From contig NC_061072.1 of assembly GCF_021917145.1 (NCBI RefSeq), positions 10,061,805-10,125,804 on the forward strand: a stretch of 64,000 bases of DNA, read 5' to 3'. How positions within the stretch are numbered: position 1 is the stretch's first letter; the number at the start of each line of letters is the position of its first letter. The stretch is from Hypomesus transpacificus. Taxonomy: Eukaryota > Chordata > Actinopteri > Osmeriformes > Osmeridae. Positions 47,720-58,802 of this stretch are shown here, piece by piece. The translations under genes and the position numbers were made by a program. A model generated the notes under the pieces. It saw only the letters and a program-made list of their open reading frames with translations, was not told the origin of the DNA and did no database searches.

Positions 47720-50700
47720 TCAATTCTTCTCTGCCTGGTCTTCTTCTGTAGGAGCCTCTTTCATGTCTCTTTCTGCCTCTTCTTTTTGGTTGTCCGTGGC
47801 GGCCGGCTCAGGGATGGATTCAGCCTTCTCCTCCTTCTTAGGTTCAGGAAGCAGAATTACTTTTCCAATGTTGTGGCGCTCATGCATACGCCTCATTGCA
47901 TCACCCACCTGAGAGAGAGACAGACAGGCACACAGGCAGACACACAGGCAGACACACAGACAGACAATCGTTTTTTTTGTGTAACCATAAACCATTCATG
48001 GATCACATTGCCCCTCAGTGGTTTTTCAGATAGCGAGTAAGACAGAAACTGGTATTTTTATGATGTTGAAAACATAAATGTCTCGCTTTAGATGACTTGT
48101 ATGACCTTTCATCCATGTCTACATAATATGATAGATTATTCTGCTTATATACATGCATAACAGACACACATGCAGCACTTATATCCACATAAACATGCTA
48201 TCTCTGTATATTGGCCTTCCTTCTACAAGTGTCACAAAATTCGATTTCTGTCTACCCCAACCCTGCCTCATTGTGACTCAAAACAAATATGTCCTAAACG
48301 GCCGACACCACGGCAACGGGTCTGTCACCTAGCAACTGACGTCGAGGCCCATCTCATCTGATGGGGGTGACCGTAGTTCGCAGTTTGACACGTCAGACAC
48401 AGTACATAAGAGGGGGTTCTGGGCTGTAGCTGCAGAGATTATTTGCACCAATAGTTTGGAAATCCGATTACTGGTATATGAGAAACACTCCAATCCATTC
48501 TGACCATCTTTTCATCTTACAGTTTGGTGGTTGTGTATTTATGTATCAATTCAAAATGGTATTGGTAATACCAGAATCTAGATAAGCAGTCAAATAGTAA
48601 CATAGCAACCAGAGTCATTTCCTGTTCTCACCGAACCAAACTCTAATCAGCCTGACCTTAGACCCACCTCTCCCTCCTCCTCGGGGTCCTGACCAATAAG
48701 GGTGAAGTGGTGAGTAATAGGGAGTGACGAGCAAGTCTCTTGGTTGGTGATGACTAGTTGCCATGGAAACCTTTAGAATGGCTCAGGTAAAGGAATCAGC
48801 TTGTTTTGCAATGATATTACAGAAGCACTAGAAGCACCCTTTTGTAAACAACAGCCAGCAGGCCTCCCTCCTCTCTCATCGCGAGCCCATAAGTGTGTGT
48901 GTGATGTTTGCTCAACAGGCTTGGCAGAGGCCTCCTTGTGTGTGGATGTGATACCAAATTATACTACAATGGCGGGAGAGGTGTAAACATATCCTTTCAA
49001 GGCAGTCGAGAAGAAACACTTCCCACTTAAGTGATAACATGAAGGCAATATGTCAGCTTGTTTAGACTGCAGGGATCCTTGGGGAGCTAGGGCATCTGTT
49101 TGATTTGTGGAGGAACCTGGACCCACCTTTAAGATACAGTTAACACAGACAGTCATGGAGCTAAGATTAAGATTATTACTTTAGTAACACACTTGGGGGA
49201 CATTTTATTTGCAGTTCTGGAATTCATTGAATTCTAATAGCTGGTATTTAGAGTTATGGGCATGGAAACAAATGACTGCTCGTTCAGATTTTCTTCAACC
49301 ATGGTGATTTGTAACTCCCTAGCATCAATTGACGTTACCATCACAACATACACAATAAGTCATGGTTCCAATAACTTACAAATAGAATAAACTTAGTGGA
49401 ACTGTATCATCAGTTGAATTATTACATTTTCAACAAACACAGTATGACCTTTTTAGTGGATAAAGAATCAAGTCAATTATCCCCAAGGTAGTTTGTCATC
49501 AAGCACTACTCCTGGATACGTCTAGTGTACATCTTTATCAATGCATGGATAACAGTGTTTAATTGTGTACATCCAGTACCCAGATGTACATTTCTACATG
49601 CATGTAAACACACAGACACACACAACCCTCATGACCCTCCAGCCTACCTGCTCAAAGTGATAGGTGGAGTCAATGCGAGGTTTGATCTTGCCCTGGTTGT
49701 AGAGCTCCAGCAGTTTGCCCAGGGTTTGGAAAATAAGCTGGTCATCATTCAGGTAGCCGAGGTGGAAGCCACACACTGCCTTGTTGGCATGCATCAGCCG
49801 CAGTGTGTTAATAGTGAATTGGTTGTACCAGGTCTTCGCCAGGGCTAGAAGGTTCTTCTTTTGACCCGTCACACAGTTGGCGGCACCTGTAAGATGGAGG
49901 GATAAGCTGAAGGTCTGTGTCTGTGCATGGTTATAGATTGGATTCCAGCACATAATAGCTTTGATATCTCCTTTAAAGCCTTTAAATCCTTTTTTGGTGC
50001 AAATTGTAACTTGAAACTATGTTGACGAGGAGTATATAAACTTAGAGTGGGGTTGTGTTTCCTACCAAACACTATGAGCGTGCCCATGGGTTTCAACAAA
50101 TTGAAGCCCTTGTGGGTGTCTGATCCTCCAAGAGGGTCCAGAACAATATCCAATCCTGAGACAGAAACGAGAGAGAGCGAGAGAGAGGGAGGGAGAGAGA
50201 CGAGAGATAGAGAGAGAGGGACAAGAGAAAATAAAAGGATCATTAACCACTGAGAAGCACAGCGACACCATTGCAGAACATAATTTGCTATGCTCCATTT
50301 GCCGTATGTCTCCACACGGCGCCGACTGTGATGCCTGGAAGACACAAAATGGCGCCCCGTACTGACGACTCTCTCGATGTCCTCACCGTTAGGGCTGATA
50401 TTTCTGATCTCCTCCACGTAGTCCCGTGTGCGGTAGTCGACGGGGTGGGTGACCCCACCTTCCCTGATGGTATCGTGCTTGCTGGCTGACGCTGTGCCGA
50501 AAACAGTCACGTTCTTTACCGTTTGGCAGAGCTGGGTGGCAGCGACGCCCACACCACCTAGGAAGAAAGGGGTGCAAAGCACAGGGGTTTGGTTGAGGTA
50601 AGAGTTACAGGATGTGACATGATGGATGTGACATGATGGATGTGCCAGATGAAATGATGTGTGATGGAGATTTAATTTTGTATGTCCATGATTCGTGTCA

Positions 50701-51789
50701 GCAGTTGACAATGAAATGAGCTGATTGAGGCGGTTCGTTACGTATGATGGGGGTAACTTGATGGACAAGAAAAATCCACGGCTGTAATGTGTTCATCAGT
50801 TCAGCTGTAATTGTATCATCAATAAAGACCCATCAGAGTAAGAAGGGAGCAGTGCATATTGATCTTTATCTCAACACTGAGCCCAGTAAGTGAAACCACA
50901 GGCCTATAAATTGTGGTTCAACCCAGTGCGGCCAGATCCATTTCTTATTTAACAGAGCTACGGCTACCGTCCATCTCTGGAGGCAAACTGCTGTGTCACT
51001 GGTACAATTAAACCCTTGGAAGCTTTTAGCAAACCTGGGAATTCTGCTTACCTGATAGACTCGCCCCTTTATAGGGGTTACTTAAAAACCACTTCCTTAC
51101 ACTTTGTCCACAAAGCTAATGGATTACATGACACAAGCTAAATCCTGCATTGTATATGCGTGGATCTGTGTGACTAAGGGGACCAGCCTAAAACCTAACT
51201 AACCTCGTATGACCAAACAATGCAGACAATACATTACAGCAGATACTGTAAGTGAACTGGAATTACTTATTTTGGAAGCATGTGATACTGTAGGCTTCTG
51301 TTAGTACTTTCACTGCCCATGTATTTCAATGCCCTCCACGTACATAAATGAGTGGTTTCAAATCTGTTATCCTATCACTGTTCCTGTTAGCCTTGATTGC
51401 TTGAAGTTTCCTGTAGGTAATCTACAGTACATTTCTAAACTGTTAATATGTGTACAGTCCATAGTCAATCTGATTCTTTTTCCAAGGCGACTGTAGCTCC
51501 ACAAATTCCAATGTTGTTTATCCTGAGTGTAACCAAAGTAATGACTCATGATAGTGATCAATGTTGTCATTTCTCTAAGGTGCTGCATGTCGAACAGAGT
51601 TAACTTCAGATGGAAGCAAGGTAGGGTTACCATGGAAATTGAGCCACATGGTTTCAGGGCAACAGTCGAGTAGCCAATGATTTATTTTCCCGCCCACGAT
51701 CTGGTCTTTCATTGGAAGGCCAGGGGCAGCATCACAAAGACAAGCATATTCACTGGTGCAGATCAGAAGGTTTTCAACCTGCTATGTGT

Positions 51790-51821
<32 letters not shown>

Positions 51822-54800
51822 CTGTGTCTGTAAAAGGCAGAATAGAAGAACATTTTCACCAAAATATGGCTCAGGGTTCAGTTCTGAATATTGTATTGCA
51901 GAAGACCTGCCATTTAAGAGCTTGCCTTGCACATTAAAACAGAAAGTGACAACCTAGTTATGAAATGATAAAAGGTACCATACCCCCACACATTACACTT
52001 CCTTACATGTGTTTCACATAGGCACACAAACAGTATTTCCTCACCTCAAAGGACACCATATGTCCTTGGTGTTCATTTCTGGGTTAAATGGCTACATGCA
52101 GAGCAAAGCAACCAGACCTACAGTACCTGGTGTTCAGAAAAGGTCTGCAAAATACTGCAAGTTGTTCAGTCTGCAACGTCATACTGCACATGACATCTTC
52201 TACAGAGCAAAACCAGCATGCCTGGTGACTGGGCCTTCACACCCTGCTGCTGGTTTGGTTTCAAATGTTTGTGAACAATGATCCGTATTTGAGTGTACGG
52301 CAGTCACTTAGTGACTACACTGTATGCTCGGGGTTGGTTTTACCTGCAGCCATGTGGATAAGGACGCTCTGGCCTGACCTACAGTTGGCCATCTCAAACA
52401 GCATCATGTAGGCGGTGAGGTAGTTGATGGGAATGGCAGCACCCTCCTCGAAGCTCATTTGCTCAGGCATGATGACGGTGTGGTCAGCGGACACAGCTAC
52501 CACCTCCTGCCACAGACCGCTGAGACTCACCGTGATGACGCGATCGCCAACCTAGGAGGAGGTGGAGGGTGTACATAATAAATTCCTGTACAGTGCATGC
52601 TTGGTCAAGTGGTCAAGAGACTGGTTTGACTCATCTCTACTAACCATAACCACAAACTCTCGACAGGTCTCTAAACTTTAAAGAAAATTATATATTTTCT
52701 TATAAAAAATCAGGTTTTGTTGCGTTTTGTTTTCGCCAGCTGTGTCTACTTAAGAAGGAGTTGCAGGATTACTATTAAAAGATTATTTCAAAAAAAAAAA
52801 AAAAAAAAATCGTATCTGTCTTGTATGGGGGGGGGGGGGGGGGGGGGGGGTATAGGAAAGCACTTTGGACTCATGGGTAATGAAGTTCCCTTCATGCTTA
52901 GTCACCCCACTGAGAATCCCAGCCATTGTACTGATGTTTTGAAGTGCTCCAAGACACAGGAAAGAGGTCTGATCTGTCTCTGAATGCATGACCACTTCCT
53001 GTTTGTATTGCCTGAGGACCTTAGGGTTGGTCCTTTTCCTGCAGCCCTCAGTCGTGACAATAGATTCTGACACACTCGCATGTCCACTCTTAAGTGGAAG
53101 GGACAGACACACTCCTGCACACGCAAACTTGGAAGCGCACACGCTTTCTCTTTAAAGATTTGTTTTGCAATCGGCAACAAGAAACAACTTGTGACTCCTC
53201 GATCACATTGCTCCTCATCAGAAATCATTCGAGCATGTGGGGGTCATCTACCGCAAAGACTATGAAAGGCAAATCACAAAAAACATCATGGTGATGACAG
53301 TAAGAGAAAAAGACAATTCTGCCAAAGAAATCCCATGGATAGAATGTTTTGCACATTTATGAGAAATGGCATGAATCAATGAAAAAGATTATGATCTCTA
53401 TTAAAACTTAGTGAAGTAAACAAACTCAACTAATCCTTGATGATAGCAAGTGTGATGCTGGTTTGATTGAAAACAGCTAAGGATTTACAGACTCCTTTCT
53501 CTCTTTCAAGACCCCAAGGAAGAGTGCTGAGTCAAACTAAAACATATCTTTAATCCCTGATATGAAAGTGTTGCTTTAAAAGCAGATCTGGGATCTAATC
53601 CAATCTGATTACCCGCTCCTTCCACTCTATCCTGTTAATTTGAATTAACTGATGCAGTTACAATAGGGTGTGAAAATGCTAAATGATTGACAACATACTA
53701 TCCTACAGAAGCAGGTGAAAGAACATGCTATGAAGGTCAAATCAAAAAAACAAATTGATTGAAGCCTACTATGTTAAAAACTTCTTACCGTTAATGATAT
53801 TTTGCCATGCTGATAGCAAATATGATTACAAAAAGACTTAAATTGCTATTCTGCATCTACTGTACCTCGAGGGTATGAGACCGGAATGCTTACCTCAAGA
53901 AGGTTAATTCTGTTATGGTCGACACCATTTTCCAGGGAAGTACTCTCCTTTCTCCTAACCACTTGGAATAACTCCAACTCTATTGCCAGAATCTACTGTA
54001 TCTGGTCATTTCAAAATGGGAGGAGGGGGGTAGTACTTTGTATGTTCAGGGAAGTCACCTAGTTTTCCTTTCAATATATTGTTACTCTGTAAAAGTCACA
54101 TCTGCTTTGCTTCAACTCAACAGGGATTTTATGTCTTCAGAAACTGCCGCACCCCAAAGTCCACCTCAGTACGGCCTCACTGGTTTAGCCAAAATACACA
54201 ACTCAGCTCTGCCCAATGAAAACAGGTCTAAGCCTTCTCTCCAAACACTCAGACAGAGCTATTCCTTATTGTCTACTACAGCCTTGTGCTGTTGTTGTTG
54301 TCTGTGATGGTTTGTGCCAGTTGTTGCTCCCAAAATGAGCAGCTAGGAGGAATGTGATACTCCTCCTATGGGATTCCTGTTTATGATATAAAGGGAAGGC
54401 ATAGGAGTGTGGCAAGGAGGAAATTCCTTTCCAAACTTGACAATGTGGGACATCTGTTGGTTTGAGTCACGGGGCTGAAAGTATCACACTTCAGACTAAG
54501 AGACTTATGCACAATCCCTCGTCCTGATTCACGCTACAGACATTCACACATGGGTTAATATCTCATCTGCCATTCATAAATGTGGAGACTCTCTCTTTCT
54601 CTCTCAGTGATACACACTTCATATGCACAGACTCCAGCAAATAAGCAATAAAAAATATTGCTGATGTCAAAGATAAATATCAAAGCTCTAGATCAAATAC
54701 TGGATCATATCTTCGTGTCTGCCCTTTAGGTAGGTTTATGTATACTATGGCTTGCCATCGCCATATTTAATTTCACCTACCCCACACCATACATCCATCA

Positions 54801-55977
54801 CATAGGTAACACATTATGACAGGAGCAGAATCCCACCTCTTTAATAATGTCATGCCTCAGGTGCAGGGAGCTTGGTTATGTTTAATATGAATACAGGGTC
54901 ATCTAACCTCTCTCATGGAGGAGGATGGTACTCTACTGGGATCACTATCACTACGGAACAGAATCAATGAAGATTTATGGTGTTACTGTGGGCTGTAACT
55001 ATGGGGTTAAGGGCAAAGAGAGACTGAATGCTGCTCATTCCTCCTCGGTGACTTCATTGCATGATTTTTCAGTTCAGAGGGACAAATCAATTCCCCTCAA
55101 ATAAGTTAAAAAGCAAATGAACAAAATGACTACATACACACAAATGAACAAAAAATGTATCATATGTACGCTTAAAAGAGGCAAAAGATTATTATTATCA
55201 TGAACAGTTATTACCTGCTGAAATCGTACTTTAAATGTGTCATTGGCTATTTAATTTCGGAAGTATTTTTGAGAAAAGCCTAAGGATACGATATATTGGA
55301 TTGGTCGGGCCTCGCCCACGAGCGTCTCCTGACAGTAGGCCCTATGGGACAATTCTAACAAGCAAATACAGGTAGCCTAATAAAAACATTTACCATAACA
55401 TTTGATTAAGTAGGCAATTGAGAAGCCTTTACAACACTGGTAAGATAAGGATCATGCAATTTATTAACTTTGATTGATGGCCAAATGAAACTTGTCGAGT
55501 GATGTGGGAGGCTAATGGGTATTGTTTTAGACTTACTTTTCTATCTGTCACTTCTTCTCCAACGTCTTCAATCACCCCAGAACATTCCATTCCGGGTGTG
55601 ACCGGTGGAGAAGGCAAAAGCTCATACAGCCCCTGTCTCTCCATCAAATTTGCGAAGTTCAGACCGCACGCCTTGACCCGCACTAAGACCTCACTGCTTT
55701 TCAAGCTTGGCTTTCCTTTTTTCACCTGAAGCTTAATTTTTTCAAAACCTCCGTAGCCCGTTAGAACCAAAGACCGATACGTAAAAACTTCCTCTTCGGG
55801 CGCCTTGTTTGGCTTTACCGCAGGTGGTTCCTCTGTCACTGGGATCTCAGCCGCGTGGGCTTCTGCCTCGGGCGTTTCAGCCTCTTGGGTTATTTCAGAT
55901 GGAGGTTCCAGAGGTGAATCATCGGTCTTCTCCTGTTCAGTAAGCTGATGCTGAGCCGGTGCTTCTTCGCCAGACAT
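47720..55977 (-). CDS. vat1: VAT1: synaptic vesicle membrane protein VAT-1 homologue
   Basis: Six exons: 55977-55537, 52551-52344, 50557-50387, 50155-50066, 49886-49648 and 47908-47720; phases agree, giving 445 residues. The first 65 or so residues are a proline- and acid-rich extension. A GroES-like domain follows (YRSLVLTGYGGFEKIKL, VKACGLNFANLMERQGLY, PGMECSGVI, VGDRV). Then comes the nucleotide-binding fold with AAGGVGVAATQL (about 215-226) and LDIVLDPLGG. It belongs to the zinc-free quinone oxidoreductase-like MDR group: the catalytic zinc cysteine pattern of alcohol dehydrogenases is absent. The C-terminus (PEPKKEEKAESIPEP onward) is acidic. Known VAT1 is a cytosolic/membrane-associated protein of vesicles and mitochondria implicated in lipid transfer and mitofusin regulation. 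It is head to head with RND2, as in mammals. Confidence 0.95.
48324..48363 (+). promoter_or_regulatory. X-box / CRE / Y-like cluster in VAT1 intron 5
   Basis: GTCACCTAGCAAC (48324-48336) is a strong RFX X-box. It is directly followed by TGACGTCG (CREB-type X2-like), and 13 bases further by CTGATGGG, close to an inverted CCAAT (Y-box CTGATTGG). This order resembles the SXY module of MHC class II promoters, without a recognised S box. No MHC gene is present. Function is inferred from motif order only. Confidence 0.3.
48757..48770 (+). promoter_or_regulatory. RFX X-box in VAT1 intron 5
   Basis: GTTGCCATGGAAAC is a near-palindromic RFX site. A half-site (ATAGCAACC) lies at about 48602-48610 and another strong X-box at 48324, so three RFX-like sites fall within 450 bases. 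Confidence 0.4.
49887..50065. other. VAT1 introns with simple repeats
   Basis: The VAT1 introns contain GA-rich DNA (50161-50222), a GT run (about 51785-51821), a poly-A run (about 52790-52809) followed by 24 G (52827-52850), and otherwise no recognised coding sequence. Confidence 0.5.
52790..52850. repeat. Poly-A run followed by 24-base poly-G run
   Basis: A run of about 20 A is followed, after 17 mixed bases, by 24 consecutive G (52827-52850). It lies in VAT1 intron 1 on the gene's antisense strand. Confidence 0.95.
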
Positions 55978-58171
55978 GGTCCAAATGTTTCTTCTAACAC
56001 TAATTTAATTGGACTTATTTGCGGTTTTCTATGCAAAGGATCAGAAAAATAACTTTATCGGTAAACCAAGTGATTTGATGCGATTAGGCTATTAGAAAAT
56101 GAACATCCCACCGTAGATGCAGACCGCCAAGCGCTTTCAACAGGTTATTCCAAGAGGTGGGGAGATTTTGTGCTTGCGCTCTAGCCAAAATAGTGACAGC
56201 TCTGCTCGTTGGCAACTGGTTGGAGAATAAGAAGGGCTACGTAAGATGTGGTAATTGTCAAAACACGGAAAACGGATTTTGGTCAAAAGAGGAGCGAAAA
56301 GGAGTGACTTTTATGAGCTCGCGTAGCAACAGTAATATCAGAAATCAGTGAAGCCATTCCCCCTTCGACGTTGATCTCTGAAGATTCCACCATGTGAAAG
56401 TAAACAATATGCTAAATAAAATAAAAAAAGTCTGTAAAGCAGGGTTCACCATTGAACTCATTTTGGGGCTTGTGCGAATAGTGTTTTTGTTCTGTGTAAA
56501 AGCATTTATATATGAAAAAAAGACGCACTACGTTTATAATAGACACGTATTTAGAAAACTGTGGACCACACGTCGAGGAATTGCTGGAAGAGATGTTGTG
56601 ATAATTTTCATCTGTCAAACTAACAGGAAGTCACAAGGGTGGTAAATATGTCGATTTTCAGGAAATGCCAGAGTTAATCTGGACAGACAGCCCATATTTA
56701 AGACCTGTATGCCAACCTTCATCCTCAGGACAGGAATGTTTAAGAAAAACTTCTGGGTCTTCTTATAATAATCCTGTTGTGTCCTCGGCACCAGGGGTTG
56801 AGCCCCCCCAAAAGTTTAATTAGCCCCCCCCAAAAAATCATTAAAAAAATAATTAAAAAAAAAACTTTTATTTTTGTATCTACATTTGTTAATTTATCTT
56901 CCCACTATAGGACACTATTTAAAAGGATGTTTTCAAAAATTTCTTCTGGGGGAACATGCTCCCAGACCCCCCTAGTTTTGCTGTTTTATATAGGGGCTTA
57001 GCCCCCCCAAAAGTGGTAACCTAGATTCGCCCCTGGGTTTGATAATGAGGAGAGGAGTGCCCCCGAGGCCCTCCAGAGCCAGGCAACAGAGGATAAGGTG
57101 GTGTGTGGAAGAAATCCAAAGCCTGAAAGCACTTTTAAACGCTGAAACAATAGCAGACCACTGTGCATTATTAAACATCAACTGCTAGTAGGCTACAGCA
57201 TGTAGGTCTCATCTAGCAAGACCACTTGGATTTATGTTGCGTTGTTTTAGTAAGATTCATGTGAACAATAAAAATATCAATTCAGTAAATACATGTCACC
57301 AGAAGATGGCGATCGAGGCTCATTATTGGTAACTGATGAAGCAAGTTCCTTACCCTTAACGGACATATTTATCTGTATCATAACAGCATCACATGTGGCA
57401 GGGATGCTAATGCATGGGAAACATATTCTAGCTATTAATTGTATGTCTCTGCTTTCAATTGACCCTTTACTTTTTTACCACCCCAGTTGATGATGATCCA
57501 CAGTGTTTTGTTTCTCACAAACTGCTTACATCGACACTGTTAGTGTCACATTTGTTTGTGTTTGTGATCTGAGTTCATGATGGAGTGTGGGCATGTTTAA
57601 AGGGGGATCCTAATCACTTCAATCGTTTCTCTTACAACCACATTTTGTTCGGTTCAGTTCTACTAATTGTTTTCTTGGTACCTTTTCTGTGGACTGGGTT
57701 ATGTTATCTTACAAAGCAGGGTAACAATTGATTGAATACTCGAGACCATTGACATTGATATCACTCCATAAGTTTACGATGTGTTGATATAGAGGAGTAG
57801 ATTATTTGAGAGGTAGACACAGATTTATTATTTGTCGGCCTAATGCAATTGTGATTGTATGATGTAGCCTATTTAACAGTAGCGGTTACACGTGCAAATA
57901 CATAGGCTATTCTTTCATGTGCTTCGTCATTGGGTGTTTAGCAGCTGATGGGCGGGGTCAGAAGAAAAAACAAAACAGTCAGTTCTGCTGAGCAGCATTC
58001 ACCACTGCTTCACCGTGGGAACTATGTCGCAAAGGTGAGAGGGACAAAACACTGGACATTAAATCGGAAACAGATTAGAAAAGTACCAACAGCACTTTAT
58101 TTTGTGAATTTCGACGTGTTTATCTAAATGACAACGAAGTACCACGGAAAAAAACACACTTTGACGGCACC
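55978..58171. promoter_or_regulatory. Shared VAT1/RND2 upstream region
   Basis: The two genes point away from each other across 2.2 kb. The region includes the decayed MITE copy at 56792-57035 and no coding sequence. A minimal upstream frame (MSQR, stop) starts at 58024 in the presumed RND2 leader, although AAG/GTGAGA inside it may instead be a splice donor. Confidence 0.45.
56792..57035. mobile_element. hAT-like MITE, copy B (decayed)
   Basis: It shares with 5783-6062 the segments GGGGCTTAGCCCCCCCAAAAG, CTGGGGGAACATGC and the right terminus CCTAGATTCGCCCCTG. The left terminus (CAGGGGTTGAGCC) is altered, and no flanking duplication is visible. Confidence 0.75.
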
Positions 58172-58802
58172 ATGGAGAGCAAAGGCAGCCGCTGTAAGAT
58201 CGTGGTGGTCGGCGATACGCAGTGTGGCAAAACTGCACTACTCCATGTATTTGCCAAAGACTCTTACCCAGAGGTACGTCATAATATAGAGTATTTTTTT
58301 TAAACGTTGTAAACAATATTTCATTGACTGTCATAGCCTACGTTTAAACCCAAACAGCTGGATGCGCTTTTACGCAAAGCGCGCAGCAGCACCTTAGCCT
58401 ACCTACAGTACAATTAAACGAGATTGTAACCCCCAAAAGTTTTTATTTCAACAGTTTTCAATTTTAGTGAGTTTTTCTGTGACATGCTGACTCCTTAACA
58501 ATTGGATATTCACCTGCAACAACTTTTTTTTTAAGAGAGACTTCCACTTTACTTAACATGAAGACAGTACCAATGAGTCAGCTATTGTTGATATTTTTAC
58601 ATCGTCCGAGACAGCGCTATAGACATTTTCCAATTGTATTTTTCATAGATTATGCGTTTAAAAAAGGTCTGAGTACATAATTCTATTGTAATGAGTGGTA
58701 ACTTTCTCCTTTAGAATTATGTTCCCACGGTCTTCGAAAACTACACGGCCAGTTTCGAAATCGACAAACAGAGGATTGAGCTAAACATGTGGGACACGTC
58801 AG
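58172..58802 (+). CDS. rnd2: RND2 Rho-family GTPase, exons 1-2, partial
   Basis: Exons 58172-58273 (34 codons) and 58715-58802 (29 codons and one base), with GAG/GTACGT and CAG/GTAAAA-type donors. They encode 63 residues: P-loop GDTQCGKT (14-21), effector [16 protein letters not shown] (36-51) and switch II start MWDTSG (59-64). DTSG replaces the DTAGQ of active Rho GTPases, a Rnd family mark that goes with loss of GTP hydrolysis. Known RND2 is expressed in neurons and testis and limits RhoA signalling during neuron migration. Exon 3 (beginning SYYDNVRPLAYP in the family) was searched for to 64000 and not found, so the next intron is longer than 5 kb. The start has GGCACCATGG context. Confidence 0.93.

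Noticed and set aside
49869-50768. 299-codon minus-strand frame as one exon
   Set aside because: It reads through VAT1 introns 3 and 4; clear splice signals divide it into VAT1 exons 3 and 4.
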